Shown: positions 34,701 through 44,743, counted from the stretch's first letter. The stretch is 64,000 nt of DNA from Ricordea florida (GCA_949710005.1 OX453276.1:25692346-25756345); one strand, 5' to 3'. Notes: a model not told the origin generated them from the sequence alone. Numbers and translations: made by a program.

Positions 34701-37700
34701 AACAGAAATAGACTTGTAGATCAACTTGTATTTTTATGAATTGCTTTCCTTGCAAGGCGTTGAATTTTTTTTTGTTTGTGTGCGTTACAAGAGTGTCTTT
34801 TCAAGTTAAAATCAACAGATGTCGCTTAATCAGTATTTAGTTCAGCAGCTATGGCATTGCGTAGTTTTGGTCTTTATGGCGATTATATTCTGGTTGTCAG
34901 TTAATCAGTCATGAACGGACAATTATCTGCTACAATTTTTATGGCTTGCTTAAGATTACATTTAATCCTGATAATTTATAGTTACGATTGAAGAGTATTT
35001 ATTCCCATGTATTTAACACGAGAGTAAGAGCAGTGTTTGCTCGATCAGGCGAAACGAGGTGTATTCGTGGCTTGTTAAACATCAGTGTCAAACCACGTTA
35101 TTTGCAAAGGAAACAGATCTAGACAGGCGTTGACTTAAGTCGTAAAAAGTTCAATTTTGGGTAAGAGATTTTGAAAGAACCAAATAGCGATTATGCAACT
35201 ACACAAACTTCAAAACTTCAAGGTTCCTGAAATGTTTCATCAAGGTGTCTGTCTACAGCTTTTTACAATACCGCAACAAAAGGGAAAATAGTTTGTCATG
35301 TATTATGCTAATTGCCTCTTTCTTCGAGTATCTTCTAGATGGTGAATATTCCCACGTTTAATTTTCATAATTTATAATTAGTTTGCTGCCTTCGGGTTTC
35401 AGTTTTAGTCTTATAATCCTGTCATTTGGTCTGTTGAGTAGCATTTTCAAACATATTTCCTCGTTGTTTTGTGGATTGCGCCATTCACATGTTTTCATTG
35501 ATCCTAGTCCTCCATCCTATTCAAATTCATCAATTGTTCGGAAACACTATATGAAGAAAGTATTGAAATAACTTCACGTGTTTAATAAATTTTTCAATTA
35601 TAAACAATCCGTGACTTACTATGATCACCAGATCAGATCACACAATTAACGAATCTTTGTAACGTATACAGCACTGATTTAACATTCTAGAATGTTAGGA
35701 AATATTCTTGAACGAAACACTAGCTGCTAGCAAAATCCTGTCATCCAAAGTTTTGTCAGTCATTTACACGTGTTTTTTCTTTTACCTTTCTTGTGATTTT
35801 TCTTGTACAGCTTGCGATTCTAACCCAAATAAAGCGTTTTTTTTAGCAGACCAAGGTTATTCGAAGAAGATGAAGTTAAGAAATGAGTTGACCTTTCGTC
35901 CTTTTTTCTTGCTAATTTTTTCAGTTCTCACGATACATCGACGTGATTTCATGCTCGAGTTGTCTCACCGGATGCGCTCTCTGCGCCTTATTCTCATTCA
36001 AATATCAACATTTCTATGATAACTGAACAAGACTTGGGGGCGTTCTTAGTTCGATTCATCCTCCTTCTTGATGTGGATATTTTAAATTTCAAGCTTCCCT
36101 TGGCAGTGTTCTTAAAGTGCGTTACATCTGAACAGAAAAACTTCGGAAATCTTAAATCTTCGTTTTCCCACGTTCTCTGCGCAGTTGAGGTAACACTTCG
36201 AAACGTTTCGTGCTTTCTTTATAATTATCTTTATCTGTGGATTTCCTTTTTAACTTTTAAGCCTCTAATATTGTCTGTGATGAAGACATTTGCCGTAGTG
36301 CTAGACTTTCTGTAAAAACAACACAAAGCAGAACCTTGAGGACATCATTTGTGAAAATTTGTGAACAGCATTTTATATATAGGCTAGTGCCTTGATTGTG
36401 TTACATGAAGAGAGTTCTCTGGTCGACGAATTATCACTTCACATGCACAGAAATAGAGCAATTAATACCATCTGTGGGTCGCACTGCATTGATTCGCAGT
36501 ACTTGTCTCCATATCGGTAAATTTTCCGTTTTGATTATTCTTAGTGTTGGCGGTCAATATAATGTATGCGTTAGAATGCCTTTCACTTGTGTTGACTTAA
36601 GTTAAACCAGCGTGCAATACGATTAAAATCAACTGCCACTGTTCATTTTCAAGGCATTACAGGAACGCGTGCAGGCTGTATCCCAGAAATCAACCACTCC
36701 GCGTTTACAGAAGGTAAGAACCGAGACAACACTGCTCAAATATTTGGTATTACATCCCACCGATCCAACAAAACTCCAGCTGATCGCTGCATTTGCTGTC
36801 TTAGATATTAGCATAAGTTCGTGGCCTCCAAACTTTGTCAAGTTTCTGTCTTGTTTAACCGCTGTGTGATTTACTCTGTGGGCCTCGCGAGGTGTTTTGC
36901 TTCGCCCAGCCATGGTAAAATGCTGAGACAAAAAAACAAAACCGCGTACTTGGTTAATCAGTCTTGTCTTGTAGCGCTGTTTTAGCCCGGGAGGGTACTC
37001 CCATATATGGGCTATATAGGTATGTGCCGCGGGATAGGGTATGGTTTTTGAGGTTCTCAATCCTTAAATAGGGTATCAATTTTGCCCATGTTGGCATAGT
37101 GTTTCCAGGGTGATCCTTAGACAGGGTGCCTAAATTGTATCAGCTAACATAGCGGTGCGTAAATACCCAGTTAAGTGGAAAACAAATGATCAAATGAAGT
37201 ATTAGCGATTTTATAAAGGTTGTTTTTTTTTCGTTCAAGCTATTTTTAGTTTTTGTTTTTCCGTTGCATAGGGTGTCATTTTTTGGGTTTGGGCCTTAAA
37301 TAGGGTATTAATTTTCGTTTGCTTCGTCCTTAAATAGGGTCAGGGTTTAAGACCCTTCGCGGCACACAACTATCAGAAATTTATGAGAGTACCCCCCCCC
37401 CCCGGGTGTTTAGGCTGTGTTATCATTTTATGTCGACTGGAATACAGTTATGTGATCAAGCACAAATACTGAGTATAGAATTGAATTTCAGTTGGTTTAG
37501 GTCGATCGTGCGCCATGGGAGAGACAGCAATTTTATTGTGGGAGATATTGCTTTCTAGTATTCATAACTTCATAATTATGATTGACGCTTACGTACTTAT
37601 TTCACCAAACGTTTTTATTGTCAGTGCTCTACCTAGTTGTATTAACCCTTTGAGCTGCTTCAACAGCGCTACAAAATCTCAACTTCTTTACTATGAAAAA

Positions 37701-40700
37701 ATGCGTGACAAGTTCTTGAAAATTTTTCCCAGGTCGACGCAGCATGCAATGGTTAAGTTATATTGATCTAGAACAGTTAACAATCAATTATATTTAATTT
37801 TCTTCCTCTTAACCAGTAATAGAAAGACAATATTGATCTTTAAGTCGATCTCTCGCGAAGTTCTTAGAAGTTTTAGAAGTCTCGCGAAATAGCGAACCGA
37901 GCAATTCCAGTACTTACGTTGCTAACTTGGATTCTTGTGTTACGTTATTCATTTTAGAAACTTCCAGAGCATTTGTACAAAAAAATGGTGCCTAATGAAA
38001 ACGATCCTGTGGTCGAAGGTGGTGTCACGGAAACGAGGCCTCAAGGATTACCTCAACAGATTTTGTTAACTGATCAAAACGACAATATTCTGGCAATAGA
38101 CAAGGACGAACTTTTCCGCGAAATTTCACCGTCCGATGATGTTACAAAAGAGCTGTATACAAGTGTGGACAGACAGTTTTTTGAACTTATGTTGGATGCA
38201 GTGCAAAAGGGATTTGTTCCTTCCGAGCTAACAACAGAGAGTTGGTTAAATTCGGAGGCCTGCGCGGAACTGGACTTGAATGGCGCTCTAGAACTTGCTA
38301 GAGTAGAACCAGAGTGTTTAGATACCGACAGCACGAAGGAGGAAAAGCCATGTTTAGAAAACGAAGGATTAACGAATTCTGAAACAGAAATGAAAACAGC
38401 AGTGGAAGAGTTGAATCCAGTTCCAAATGCTACTTGCTGCAGCGAAGCGATATCATCAGAACCGCAGTCATCCGAAAACGAGGGCTCAATATGTACAACG
38501 GTGGAGACAAATGAGCAGAGATCGGATGCAGTAGACTCTGGGAATTTAACACCAAATAAAAAGGCTCAATTTTTGGGATTGGATACAGTATATGCCGACA
38601 CTCCGATAAAAGACAGTTCCGAAGAAAGTAGTGAAGCGTGTGCTCAACCTTGTGATAAAGAGTCGAGCGTGCCCACTGACTCGAATGAAACAGATTCCAA
38701 GCGTGTATCAGTCACGTGGGCCAGCTTGGATCTGCCCTCTACAAGAAAATCCAGGGCCAGTCTATATAACAGTCGCTCTAAATCAGGAAGTTTACTGAGT
38801 CTCCTCGATAGCGAGTACTATGAGGAGTGCGCTAAAGAAGAAGGCGATGATCCTTTTATGCTCTATCTAAACTCCATAGAACAAACGGCTTTAAAATTCA
38901 AGCTACAAGTGGAGCAGGCCAAAGTGGATACATTGGAAGCTCTCAAGTCGAAACTTGAGTTCGCCTACGAAGGAACACCTCTGGAGCAGATACCCTCGAA
39001 ATTTCAAGAAAAATTACAGGAGACTATTGCTCAGATTGCCTCTGACGAAGTGCTAAAGAAATACGAAGCCCTTGTTGGACAAGAAGAGGAGATGAGTGAG
39101 GAAGAAAATGAGATCTTAGAGTGCATGCGCAATGAGCTGGACTCTGTGGCGTCCGAGAACTTCCAACTTCATCAACAACTGGACTTGTTGAAAGGCTACG
39201 AAAAGAAATATCTCGAGCTCCGGGACAAGTTTGACAACCTCAATCAGGGAGTGACTTCAATGAAAAATGAGTGCGAGAAAAAGAACGGCGAAAGTGAGTT
39301 TCTCGCAGAAAGAGTCGAATCGCTTGAAAAGAGCATGTTGAACTTACGTGTGGAGTACAATAACGAAATAAGAGAACTGCAGGATGAAAACCTTCAGTTG
39401 CAGAAAATATGTTTTGACCTGGAAAACAGGAATAAAATTCTGGAAGAAGATATACAGGCGAACGAACTCCTTGAAGATGAAAAAACGAAGTGTAGCAAAG
39501 AGAACACAGCTTTTGATAGAGGTGGCAAGCTTAACGTTCACAGAGAACTGGAAATTTTGCAGCTACGTCTAGATGAATCTGAGAGACAAAACAAAGCTCT
39601 TAGAGCTGCTGCTTTGGCAGATCAAGCGATGATACAGTGCGCACAAGACAAGACAGAAGAGTTGGAAGGTTCGCTTGCTCAGTCGAAAGACAATCATAGC
39701 AAGATTTTATTAGAACTGCACGAGGCCCAACGACAATTGTCCTCTGATAGAGTTAAGCTGTCGAGTTATCACGAAGAATCGGACGCGTTACAAAGCGAGA
39801 ACAAGTTGTTGAAGTCCAGTTTGGAGATAGCGCAGCAAGAAATCGAATATCTCATGGACAACAAGGAAACTGAGAAGAGCGGACCGTGGAAAAGCAACAA
39901 GCGTAAGATTTGGAGGGAAATTCGTGAGTTGGAGAAAATACTGAAAGATGTTCACAAAGAAAAGAGGAACTTAGAGAAGAAATACGCGAACTTTAAACAG
40001 GAGAGTGACAAATTGAGTAATTCGTTTTCAAGACAAAGTTGCTCGCCACTTAGGGATTCCCCATTAAAACAGCGCTCACCCCTGAGAGAGGGGCACCCTG
40101 ATGATGAAATGAAAGGACTTAAGAGTAAGTCATGGCATAGTCCAGTGAAAACTGCTATGAATGGTGGCATTAGCGACGTCGACGACGATAGCTTTTCGTC
40201 TCCGCCGCTCAAAGTAAAAAGTTGGTTGGATAGTCTTGATTCTCCAAGTGAGCCCGCAGTGAATGGTGGTCAGCTTGACCCTAACGAAGAGAAAGACTCG
40301 TCGACTCCCTTCAAAAGGTGCGAACACATTTATGTACTATTTCACTCGTCACAACTAATGCCGGGTAATGTTTCCGCATGGGAAGAAAAGCATATATTGT
40401 TAGGAGTATTAGGTTGTCTTTACTTTTTTGGACTTACTATGGGTGTCCACTTTGTTTAAGTATTTCTTTCCTTTTGGTAGCAAAACATTTTCACAAACTG
40501 TCGCTATTTCCCTTTACAAACAGCTGTTTAACTGCTTGGTTTAGTTATCGTGGAAGCTAGTGCCGAAGTGTTCGACTCGATAGTCTCAGTGTTAAGAAGT
40601 TAGTTGCTAAAGGAATTGGTGCTGGATCGGTGGGAAATAGAAACACACGAAACTGAATGGGTTTATCACACGCTAGTTCATAATATACACTTAATGTATG

Positions 40701-42412
40701 ATCCCGAGGGAAACAGTTTTGTTTTGTTTTCCTGAGAGTGCTGATGTTTCACGAGACGAAGTTCTATAATTTATTTAGACTTTCCCTTAAACAATTATAT
40801 GGGAAAAAAAAGACGGCACAACTGGCGCGCGCACAACGTGACCAAGCATCAACCAATCACAGTGCTCGTTTTGTTGGGTGAAAGTGTAGGTATAAAACAA
40901 TCTAAGTTGTACCATTGTGAGACAATGGGAAAGCTGACGTTTCGAGCGTTGGCCCCTCGTTCGCTCTGACGAAGGGCCAACGCTCGAGACGTCAGAAAAA
41001 CGTGACATAGAAGTGGTTGTAACAGGAAGGGAATTCCAGATCTTTGGTCCTTGGTAAAGAATTGCGAATTTTTTGAGATTAGTTCGGCAATGATGCACTA
41101 TAAATAAAAAAGTAACAGTAATGAGCTTTCTTTGAGTGTCAACTGTATCTAGCAATGATGTGCTAATAAGGGGACACTGTAAAGCACAAATGAAATGAAA
41201 TCAAATAATATTAAATGTTGGCTTTTGTGGAGAGGGGAAATACCAGAGTACCTGGAGAAAATAAATTGGGATAATCAAACAAGTTGATAAAGTAATTTGT
41301 ACCACCGTAAGGTAAAAGAGGGAGGTGCTGAAGTTTCGAGCGTTAGCCCTTCATCAGAGCGAAGGACCGACGAAGCTCTGACGAAGGGCTAACGCTCGAA
41401 ACGTCAGCACCCACTTCTTTTACCATACGTGGTACAAATTACTTTATCAACCTGTTTGATTATCCCAGTTTCTTGTGTTCCAATTCTCCACTGACGCAGC
41501 ACCAGTTTCGTTAGAAACTACCCCCACAGCACCCGGAGAAAAACCTCTAGGAACAGAGTAGAGAACCAACAAACTCAGCCCACATATGACGCCGGGGCCG
41601 GGAATCGAACCCGGGCAACATTGGTGGAAGGCAAGCGCTCTCACCACTGCGCCAATCCTGCTCCCCAAGTCAAAGCAGTGGTGTTTTCAGTGTTACTAGT
41701 GAGTTTCGTAGCAATAACGGTTGATTTCTTTTAGATCTCCCGTTAATGGCTTGATCAGAGGTGCTGAGACGGAAAAAACAGCTGCGGCTGATGACGAAAG
41801 TGGATTTTTTAATGAGGTAGGACAAATTTTTTTTTTAAGAGGATGAGTAAATAGAATGGATGAATGAACCAACGAACAGAGGAACAAACGGACGAACCAT
41901 TTGACCAAATAACGGGCAAACAAACGAAATATATTTAATTCCCATGGTGTAGAAAATATGTATGAGAACATTGTCCAGCTACTTCACAGATTTGGAAATA
42001 TGTCAAGATGAGACAGGTATCAATCGAGGCAGATATGAACTGTCTTGAAAATTTAGCCACGTAAACCTGAATAGTTAGTACTTTACCAAACAAACGACAC
42101 AAACAATGCTCCCAATCTCGAAAAAATGGAACAGTGGTTTAAATTGCGGATCAAAGGAGGAGTGTGCATACAGGCTAAGTGTCAGAACAAGGCCGAGAAT
42201 GTGTTTTGTTGATGTGTTCAGTTTACAGACATTTTGCTACTATTAGTATCCTCGATGTGACGGCAAAGAACTTCCATTTTTACCCCTGATTTTCTTCGTG
42301 ACTTCCTTTTCAGCTCGAGCAGCTTCGCCACCATGTAGGAAGCTTGGAGGCCGAGAAAGCTGCCATAGTTAAAGAGCTCAGTTCACTGCGATTCAGCCGA
42401 ATAGCACGATGA
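25722..42412 (+). CDS. Tandem CH-domain, coiled-coil protein (14 exons, 1178 aa)
   Basis: Reconstructed exons: 25722-25760, 27442-27585, 28550-28646, 28911-28988, 29624-29735, 30000-30078, 31036-31121, 32114-32189, 33224-33386, 33923-33984, 36654-36713, 37958-40317, 41735-41816, 42314-42412. All junctions are GT-AG with matching phases, total 3537 nt ending TGA. The start MASRQKLSVSPVE is the only short exon I could place upstream of the first CH exon. CH1 (about residues 14-118) has VYKAWINCCLTE and LQDGNVFCQLIKLL. CH2 (about 120-237) has RFLLEWCANELP, QSGALLARLICNHC and LGIPKEI...DEYSLIIYLA, closest in style to filamin/actinin actin-binding domains. A Ser/Pro-rich linker follows, then an acidic region, a long coiled coil (about 645-1023), Ser-Pro motifs and a final short coil. 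It is probably an actin-binding cytoskeletal protein, cortexillin-like in architecture. No named orthologue recognised. Confidence 0.75.
25761..27441 (+). other. Intron 1 of the CH/coiled-coil gene
   Basis: Starts GTAATA and ends TTGCTACAG. It contains a foldback element at 26391-26548 and otherwise nothing recognisable. Confidence 0.6.
26391..26548. repeat. Foldback element in intron 1
   Basis: The left arm AAGAATTGGTTCTGTCCT...CGGTACAC pairs with the right arm GTGTACCG...AGGACAGAACCAAGAATT over about 38 bases, with a spacer of about 80 bases. Confidence 0.65.
27586..28549 (+). other. Intron 2 of the CH/coiled-coil gene
   Basis: Donor GTCAGT, acceptor CATGTACAG. AT-rich, no gene or repeat recognised. 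The choice of donor rests on phase: it joins ITLYHM to VNNVSTES. Confidence 0.5.
28989..29623 (+). other. Intron 4 of the CH/coiled-coil gene
   Basis: Donor GTACAG. Contains a G-rich run near 29041-29060. The acceptor TTTTAAG is weak but keeps the CH2 frame. Confidence 0.5.
30245..30450 (-). repeat. Interspersed repeat in intron 6, inverted copy of 12318-12560
   Basis: Reverse complement of the blocks listed at 12318-12560, with extra TTTTG units (30329-30350). Confidence 0.65.
30674..30911. repeat. TIR element in intron 6
   Basis: Left end GGCCGAGTTGTTCGAAGCA and right end CTTCGAACAACCGGCC are inverted repeats, with further GGGTTA/TAACC pairing inside. No ORF. Confidence 0.6.
31122..32113 (+). 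other. Intron 7 of the CH/coiled-coil gene
   Basis: Donor GGTAAG, acceptor TTTGCAG. No gene or repeat recognised in it. Confidence 0.55.
32473..33125. mobile_element. piggyBac-like MITE in intron 8, split by a LINE
   Basis: Ends TTAACCCTTGAAGTCCC and GGGCTTAAAGGGTTAA: TTAA plus CCCT-type inverted ends, as in piggyBac. The sequence matches the reverse complement of the intact copy at 54421-54631, except that 32535-32997 has been inserted. About 20 bases of the host element (CAACCATTCAGGTTATGAG in the other copy) are missing at the junction. Confidence 0.75.
32535..32997 (-). mobile_element. 5'-truncated LINE inserted in the MITE
   Basis: The minus strand encodes MYKVKNGLAPQYISALF...RTVRYFGPLLWNKLSPSDRE, the C-terminal tail of CR1/Jockey-type ORF2. 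A 3' UTR follows and ends in (CTA)n (forward TAGTAGTAGTAG at 32535-32552). The boundaries are set by comparison with the uninterrupted MITE at 54421. Confidence 0.8.
33985..36653 (+). other. Intron 10 of the CH/coiled-coil gene
   Basis: A 2.7-kb intron (donor GTGAGT, acceptor TTTTCAAG). No gene, tandem repeat or recognisable mobile element. Small ORFs lack domain features. Confidence 0.5.
36986..37406. repeat. TIR-type repeat with TTAAATAGGGT iterations (intron 11)
   Basis: Left end CCCGGGAGGGTACTCCCATA and right end GAGTACC(C)nGGG are inverted, with GTGCCGCGG and GCGGCACAC pairing inside. CCTTAAATAGGGT occurs three times (about 37064, 37299, 37331). The poly-C run near the right end is 14 bases. 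Confidence 0.65.
37958..40317 (+). CDS. Exon 12: coiled-coil body of the CH-domain protein
   Basis: A 2360-base exon carrying residues 333-1119. It opens KLPEHLYKKMVPNENDP after a TTTTAG acceptor. An acidic, Ser/Thr-rich half comes first, with many EE, SSE and TDS runs. From PFMLYLNSIEQTALKFKLQ a heptad-like coiled coil runs to about residue 1023 (LEILQLRLDESERQNKALR, LEKILKDVHKEKRNLEKKY). The end has repeated S-P motifs (CSPLRDSPLKQRSPLREG and WHSPVKTAMNGG, with WLDSLDSPSEPAVNGG as its partial echo), candidate proline-directed phosphosites. The donor is at AAAAG/GTGCGA. Read-through beyond it is intronic. Confidence 0.85.
40933..40995. repeat. Palindrome with decayed hammerhead motifs on both strands
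   Basis: Arms GCTGACGTTTCGAGCGTTGG and CCAACGCTCGAGACGTCAG are inverted. The plus strand reads GCT CTGACGA AGGGCCAACGCTC GAGA CGTC AGA: a hammerhead-like order with GAAA changed to GAGA. The minus-strand copy keeps GAAA but has lost the CUGA box. Confidence 0.6.
41012..41111 (-). pseudogene. LINE ORF2 C-terminal fragment
   Basis: The minus strand reads HCRTNLKKFAILYQGPKIWNSLPV, the same tail as the LINEs at 22369 and 42676. It lies in intron 12 of the CH gene, between the decayed hammerhead palindrome and a SINE. Confidence 0.7.
41327..41360 (-). ncRNA. Hammerhead-like motif, minus strand arm
   Basis: The minus strand reads GCT CTGATGA A GGGC TAAC GCTC GAAA CTTC AGC. Conserved boxes are intact, stem II is GGGC/GCTC with one wobble, and stem I is GCT/AGC. 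The triplet before cleavage would be UUC. Confidence 0.6.
41375..41408 (+). ncRNA. Hammerhead-like motif, plus strand arm
   Basis: Reads GCT CTGACGA A GGGC TAAC GCTC GAAA CGTC AGC. Both conserved boxes are intact. Stem II is GGGC/GCTC, the minimal ACGU stem III gives a GUC cleavage triplet, and stem I is GCT/AGC. Confidence 0.65.
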
Positions 42413-42675
42413 CTGAGTCAGTGGTAAATACAGACAGCCAGCTGGTTAGACCCGTGATACAATTGGATTTAACCAGTTGTTAAGGTGCCATAAAAAAAGT
42501 AAAGACAGACAGTGTGAACTGCCTGTGGACTCGGACACTGACTATCACTGCTGTAATAACTCACAATCAAGACAGCATTTAACTCTTTCACTTCCTTGAG
42601 TGACCAATGCGCAGCTTCTCCTTACGATATCAATACATCGTCGAACAAATACATGATGAGGACTTAGAAACCTAG
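42413..42675 (+). other. Presumed 3' UTR of the CH/coiled-coil gene
   Basis: Follows the TGA at 42410-42412. No canonical AATAAA is obvious in the first 250 bases. A TTTAACTCTTTCACTTCC word near 42578 resembles one end of the piggyBac-type repeats. Confidence 0.4.
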
Positions 42676-43244
42676 TATTTTAATTTATTTATGTTTTTAG
42701 TCACTCACTAAACCAAATACATCAGAAATTGTTGTTGATTATGTAAAAAGATAATGTGACAAGGAAGCTTAATATGCAACCTATGTTATTAGGCTTGCTA
42801 AAGTTAATCAATTAAATTCATGAAAGAGTGTCGAGTGAGCATAATCAGAGATAATTTAGCGACAGATCGGCGATCAATGAAACAATCTTTCAATTTTTTA
42901 AGAAAAAAACAGATATGGAAGGAGAGCTAATTAGTGAAAAAGGTAACGAAATCCAAGTTTTAGGTCCTCGAGAAAGAACACCAAATTGTTTAATATTTGT
43001 TCTACAAAAATGAGGTCTACACAGAGAGGTTTGTCGAGTTACATAGTGATGGACCTGGTTACTACAAGGGAACAAGTTATAAAAACAGAAGATTATGGTG
43101 GTATGAATACATAAAAGAAGCGACAGAAAAGGAATTAATACTATATGTGTCAAGGACTTTGGATTGGCTAAAAAGAGGGGAGGTATTTGCTGGATAATTG
43201 GCTTTTGTTATAAGCGGCACTATGCGATTTTGCAAGACATAAAT

Positions 43245-43433
43245 AGAATTTATAAAGTAAGTTATACCACCGTAAGGCTTAGCCCTTCGTCGGAGCGTTA
43301 GCCATTCGCTCCGACGAAGAGCTAACGCTCGAAACGTCAGCACCTCCCCTTTACCTTACGGTGGTATAACTCACTTTATCAATTCGTTTGATTTACCCAA
43401 TTTCTTGTGCTTCAATTAGAAGCTATCCCCACA
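43245..43433. mobile_element. Second hammerhead foldback, inserted in the LINE
   Basis: Arms contain AAAGTAAGTTATACCACCGT and its partner ACGGTGGTATAACTCACTTT, the same family as 41262-41530. Flanks show ATAAAT on both sides, a candidate short target duplication. Part of the left arm's hammerhead is deleted. Confidence 0.65.
43308..43341 (+). ncRNA. Hammerhead-like motif with one core change
   Basis: Reads GCT CCGACGA A GAGC TAAC GCTC GAAA CGTC AGC. Stem II is now perfect (GAGC/GCTC), but the CUGA box has U changed to C, which should impair cleavage. Confidence 0.5.
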
Positions 43434-43500
43434 ATAAATGCCATTTAGGCTGGAATAGTAGGTGGAGGACCAATCAACCTGTCAAGGCAGGTAGCTATTC

Positions 43501-44599
43501 TTCAGATACCATGTAAGGGCATGTTTACCCCTTAATAAAGAGAATTGCTACTCAGATTATTGGAGTGAAAGGGTTAAAGGATTCACGAACAAGCCAACCT
43601 GTTCGGTTGCTTCTTAACTCGACGTAACACACAGTGTGTGTTTCCTTCGACGTAAATAATTTCTTGAACCACAATGGCTTGATCGTGAGTCGCCGTTTGT
43701 AAGTGATAGACCACGTGGCAAACAATGGTGAACCCAAATTACAAACGGTCAGCGTTACGTCCCATCAGGCATTCTGAGGCTATCGGATCGAAAACGCGCA
43801 GAAATGCATTTTTCAACAACGGCACGGCTTCGTTAGAGGCAAAAGCCGCCGCTGTGATGTATAAGGAATTCGTATAACTTTGTAATATAAATGATTTAGG
43901 TAGCTTTCTTAGGTAGTGAAACCAACATGTTCCCAACAAGCCGCGGGTTTATCAATGAAACATGGAGAATCTGTATTGCCATGTTGTGTAGTTGGAGGTT
44001 CAGAATCTGAACCCTTAAACGTACCATCTGCTTATGTATTCTGTCAAGGCGTACTTCTGCGATAAACTAAGAGCTAAAGTTTAAAATGCAAAGACGCTTA
44101 GTGGTGTAACCATGGGAAAACAGAGAGGCTTAATGCACCTGAAGGGGCATCCTGCAAGGACGCTTTCGTTCCCAACGGAGAGCATTGTTCCAAGAACATC
44201 ATCAACTGGCTGCTCTATTGAGCTGCATCCGCATCACAGTTTTCCGTCGGTTCCTATTGTATTCAGCGCTGAGTTTAAGCCTTTATTAAAAAAAAGGTTT
44301 CTTATTTGTTCGAGAGGGCGCCAAAAGGAGTGGAACGCGTTAAAAAAGTTTCTCTCCCCAGCCCTCTTGTGCCAAAACCAAGTGATCTTGCTCATGCAGT
44401 GCCTTTCCTGTCAGTTTAAAAACTCAGTACGAGCACAAGATATGAACAAGCATTGAAGACGCGACTATATTTAAATGGAGTTCATCTGTATTATATTGTT
44501 GTAAATAAACTTGGTTCTTTTGTTACATGGTTGTAGTTCTTGAGTTATCACAATGTGATTCTGCAAACTGATTTTAACAAGAATGAACATTACATTTGA
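43501..44599. other. Intergenic
   Basis: Nothing recognised except one small ATG ORF at 44112-44456, listed separately. Confidence 0.4.
44112..44456 (+). CDS. Possible small protein, 114 aa, unrecognised
   Basis: ATG in a fair context (ACCATGG), 114 codons, followed about 45 bases later by AATAAA (in GTAAATAAACTTGG near 44503). Composition is mixed, with a Cys-containing C-terminal end (LLMQCLSCQFKNSV). No domain, signal peptide or splice context is evident. It could equally be a chance ORF or part of a non-coding transcript. Confidence 0.15.
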   Translation: MGKQRGLMHLKGHPARTLSFPTESIVPRTSSTGCSIELHPHHSFPSVPIVFSAEFKPLLKKRFLICSRGRQKEWNALKKFLSPALLCQNQVILLMQCLSCQFKNSVRAQDMNKH

Positions 44600-44743
44600 T
44601 AAATGAAAGATCCTCGCTGTTCTGTAAGCAAGATGGTTGCCAAGATAAGACCTGAGAAAATTCAGGCTTGAAATGGAATTTTTTTCAGGTGTTATCTTGG
44701 CAAGTGACTATGTTTCATGAGAACTGCGAGGATCTTTCATTTA
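44600..44743. repeat. Foldback element abutting MITE copy 2
   Basis: Ends TAAATGAAAGATCCTCGC and GCGAGGATCTTTCATTTA are exact inverted repeats, with GCCAAGATAA(G)ACCTGA-type pairing inside. Its last three bases (TTA) serve as the left target duplication of the MITE at 44744. Confidence 0.75.

Larger units (their letters stand above)
41262..41530. mobile_element. Foldback insertion carrying two hammerhead motifs
   Basis: Arms of about 90 bases (41267-41357 and 41378-41470) are inverted repeats containing ACTTTATCAA, the ACCACCGTAAGG family word and GCGTTAGCCCTTC. The insertion is flanked by ACC(T/C)GGAGAAAA at 41250-41261 and 41531-41542, a 12-base target duplication. The uninterrupted SINE copy at 61190-61475 shows the empty site. 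No ORF. A PLE-related origin is inferred from the hammerheads. Confidence 0.75.
41112..41667 (-). mobile_element. tRNA-derived SINE (family A), interrupted
   Basis: The minus strand begins GGGGAGCAGGATTGGCGCAG with A-box (TGGCGCAGTGGTGAG) and B-box (GGTTCGATTCC). It ends in the SINE tail shared with 48484 and 61190 (GTGTCAACTGTATCTAGCA in forward orientation). A 269-base insertion, 41262-41530, splits the body. The SINE lies in intron 12 of the CH gene. Confidence 0.8.
42676..43500 (-). pseudogene. LINE fragment, same family as 22369-23745, interrupted
   Basis: The minus strand carries INSIYVLQNRIVPLITKANYPANTSPLFSQ (about 43080-43240) and NQVHHYVTRQTS...FCRTNIKQFGVLSRGPKTW (about 42940-43060). 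The AT-rich 3' end starts at 42676. A 189-base foldback (43245-43433) splits it. The LINE resumes at about 43434 with TAGTAGGTGGAGGACCAAT, homologous to 23005-23025. Confidence 0.8.

Noticed and set aside
40318..40459. C-terminal extension of the coiled-coil ORF past 40317
   Set aside because: A GT donor at 40318 and in-phase exons at 41735 and 42314 explain the end better. The extension turns hydrophobic and loses the coiled-coil character.
41580..41667. tRNA gene on the minus strand
   Set aside because: The same sequence recurs at 61400-61475 with a shared 3' body and tail, so it is SINE family A.
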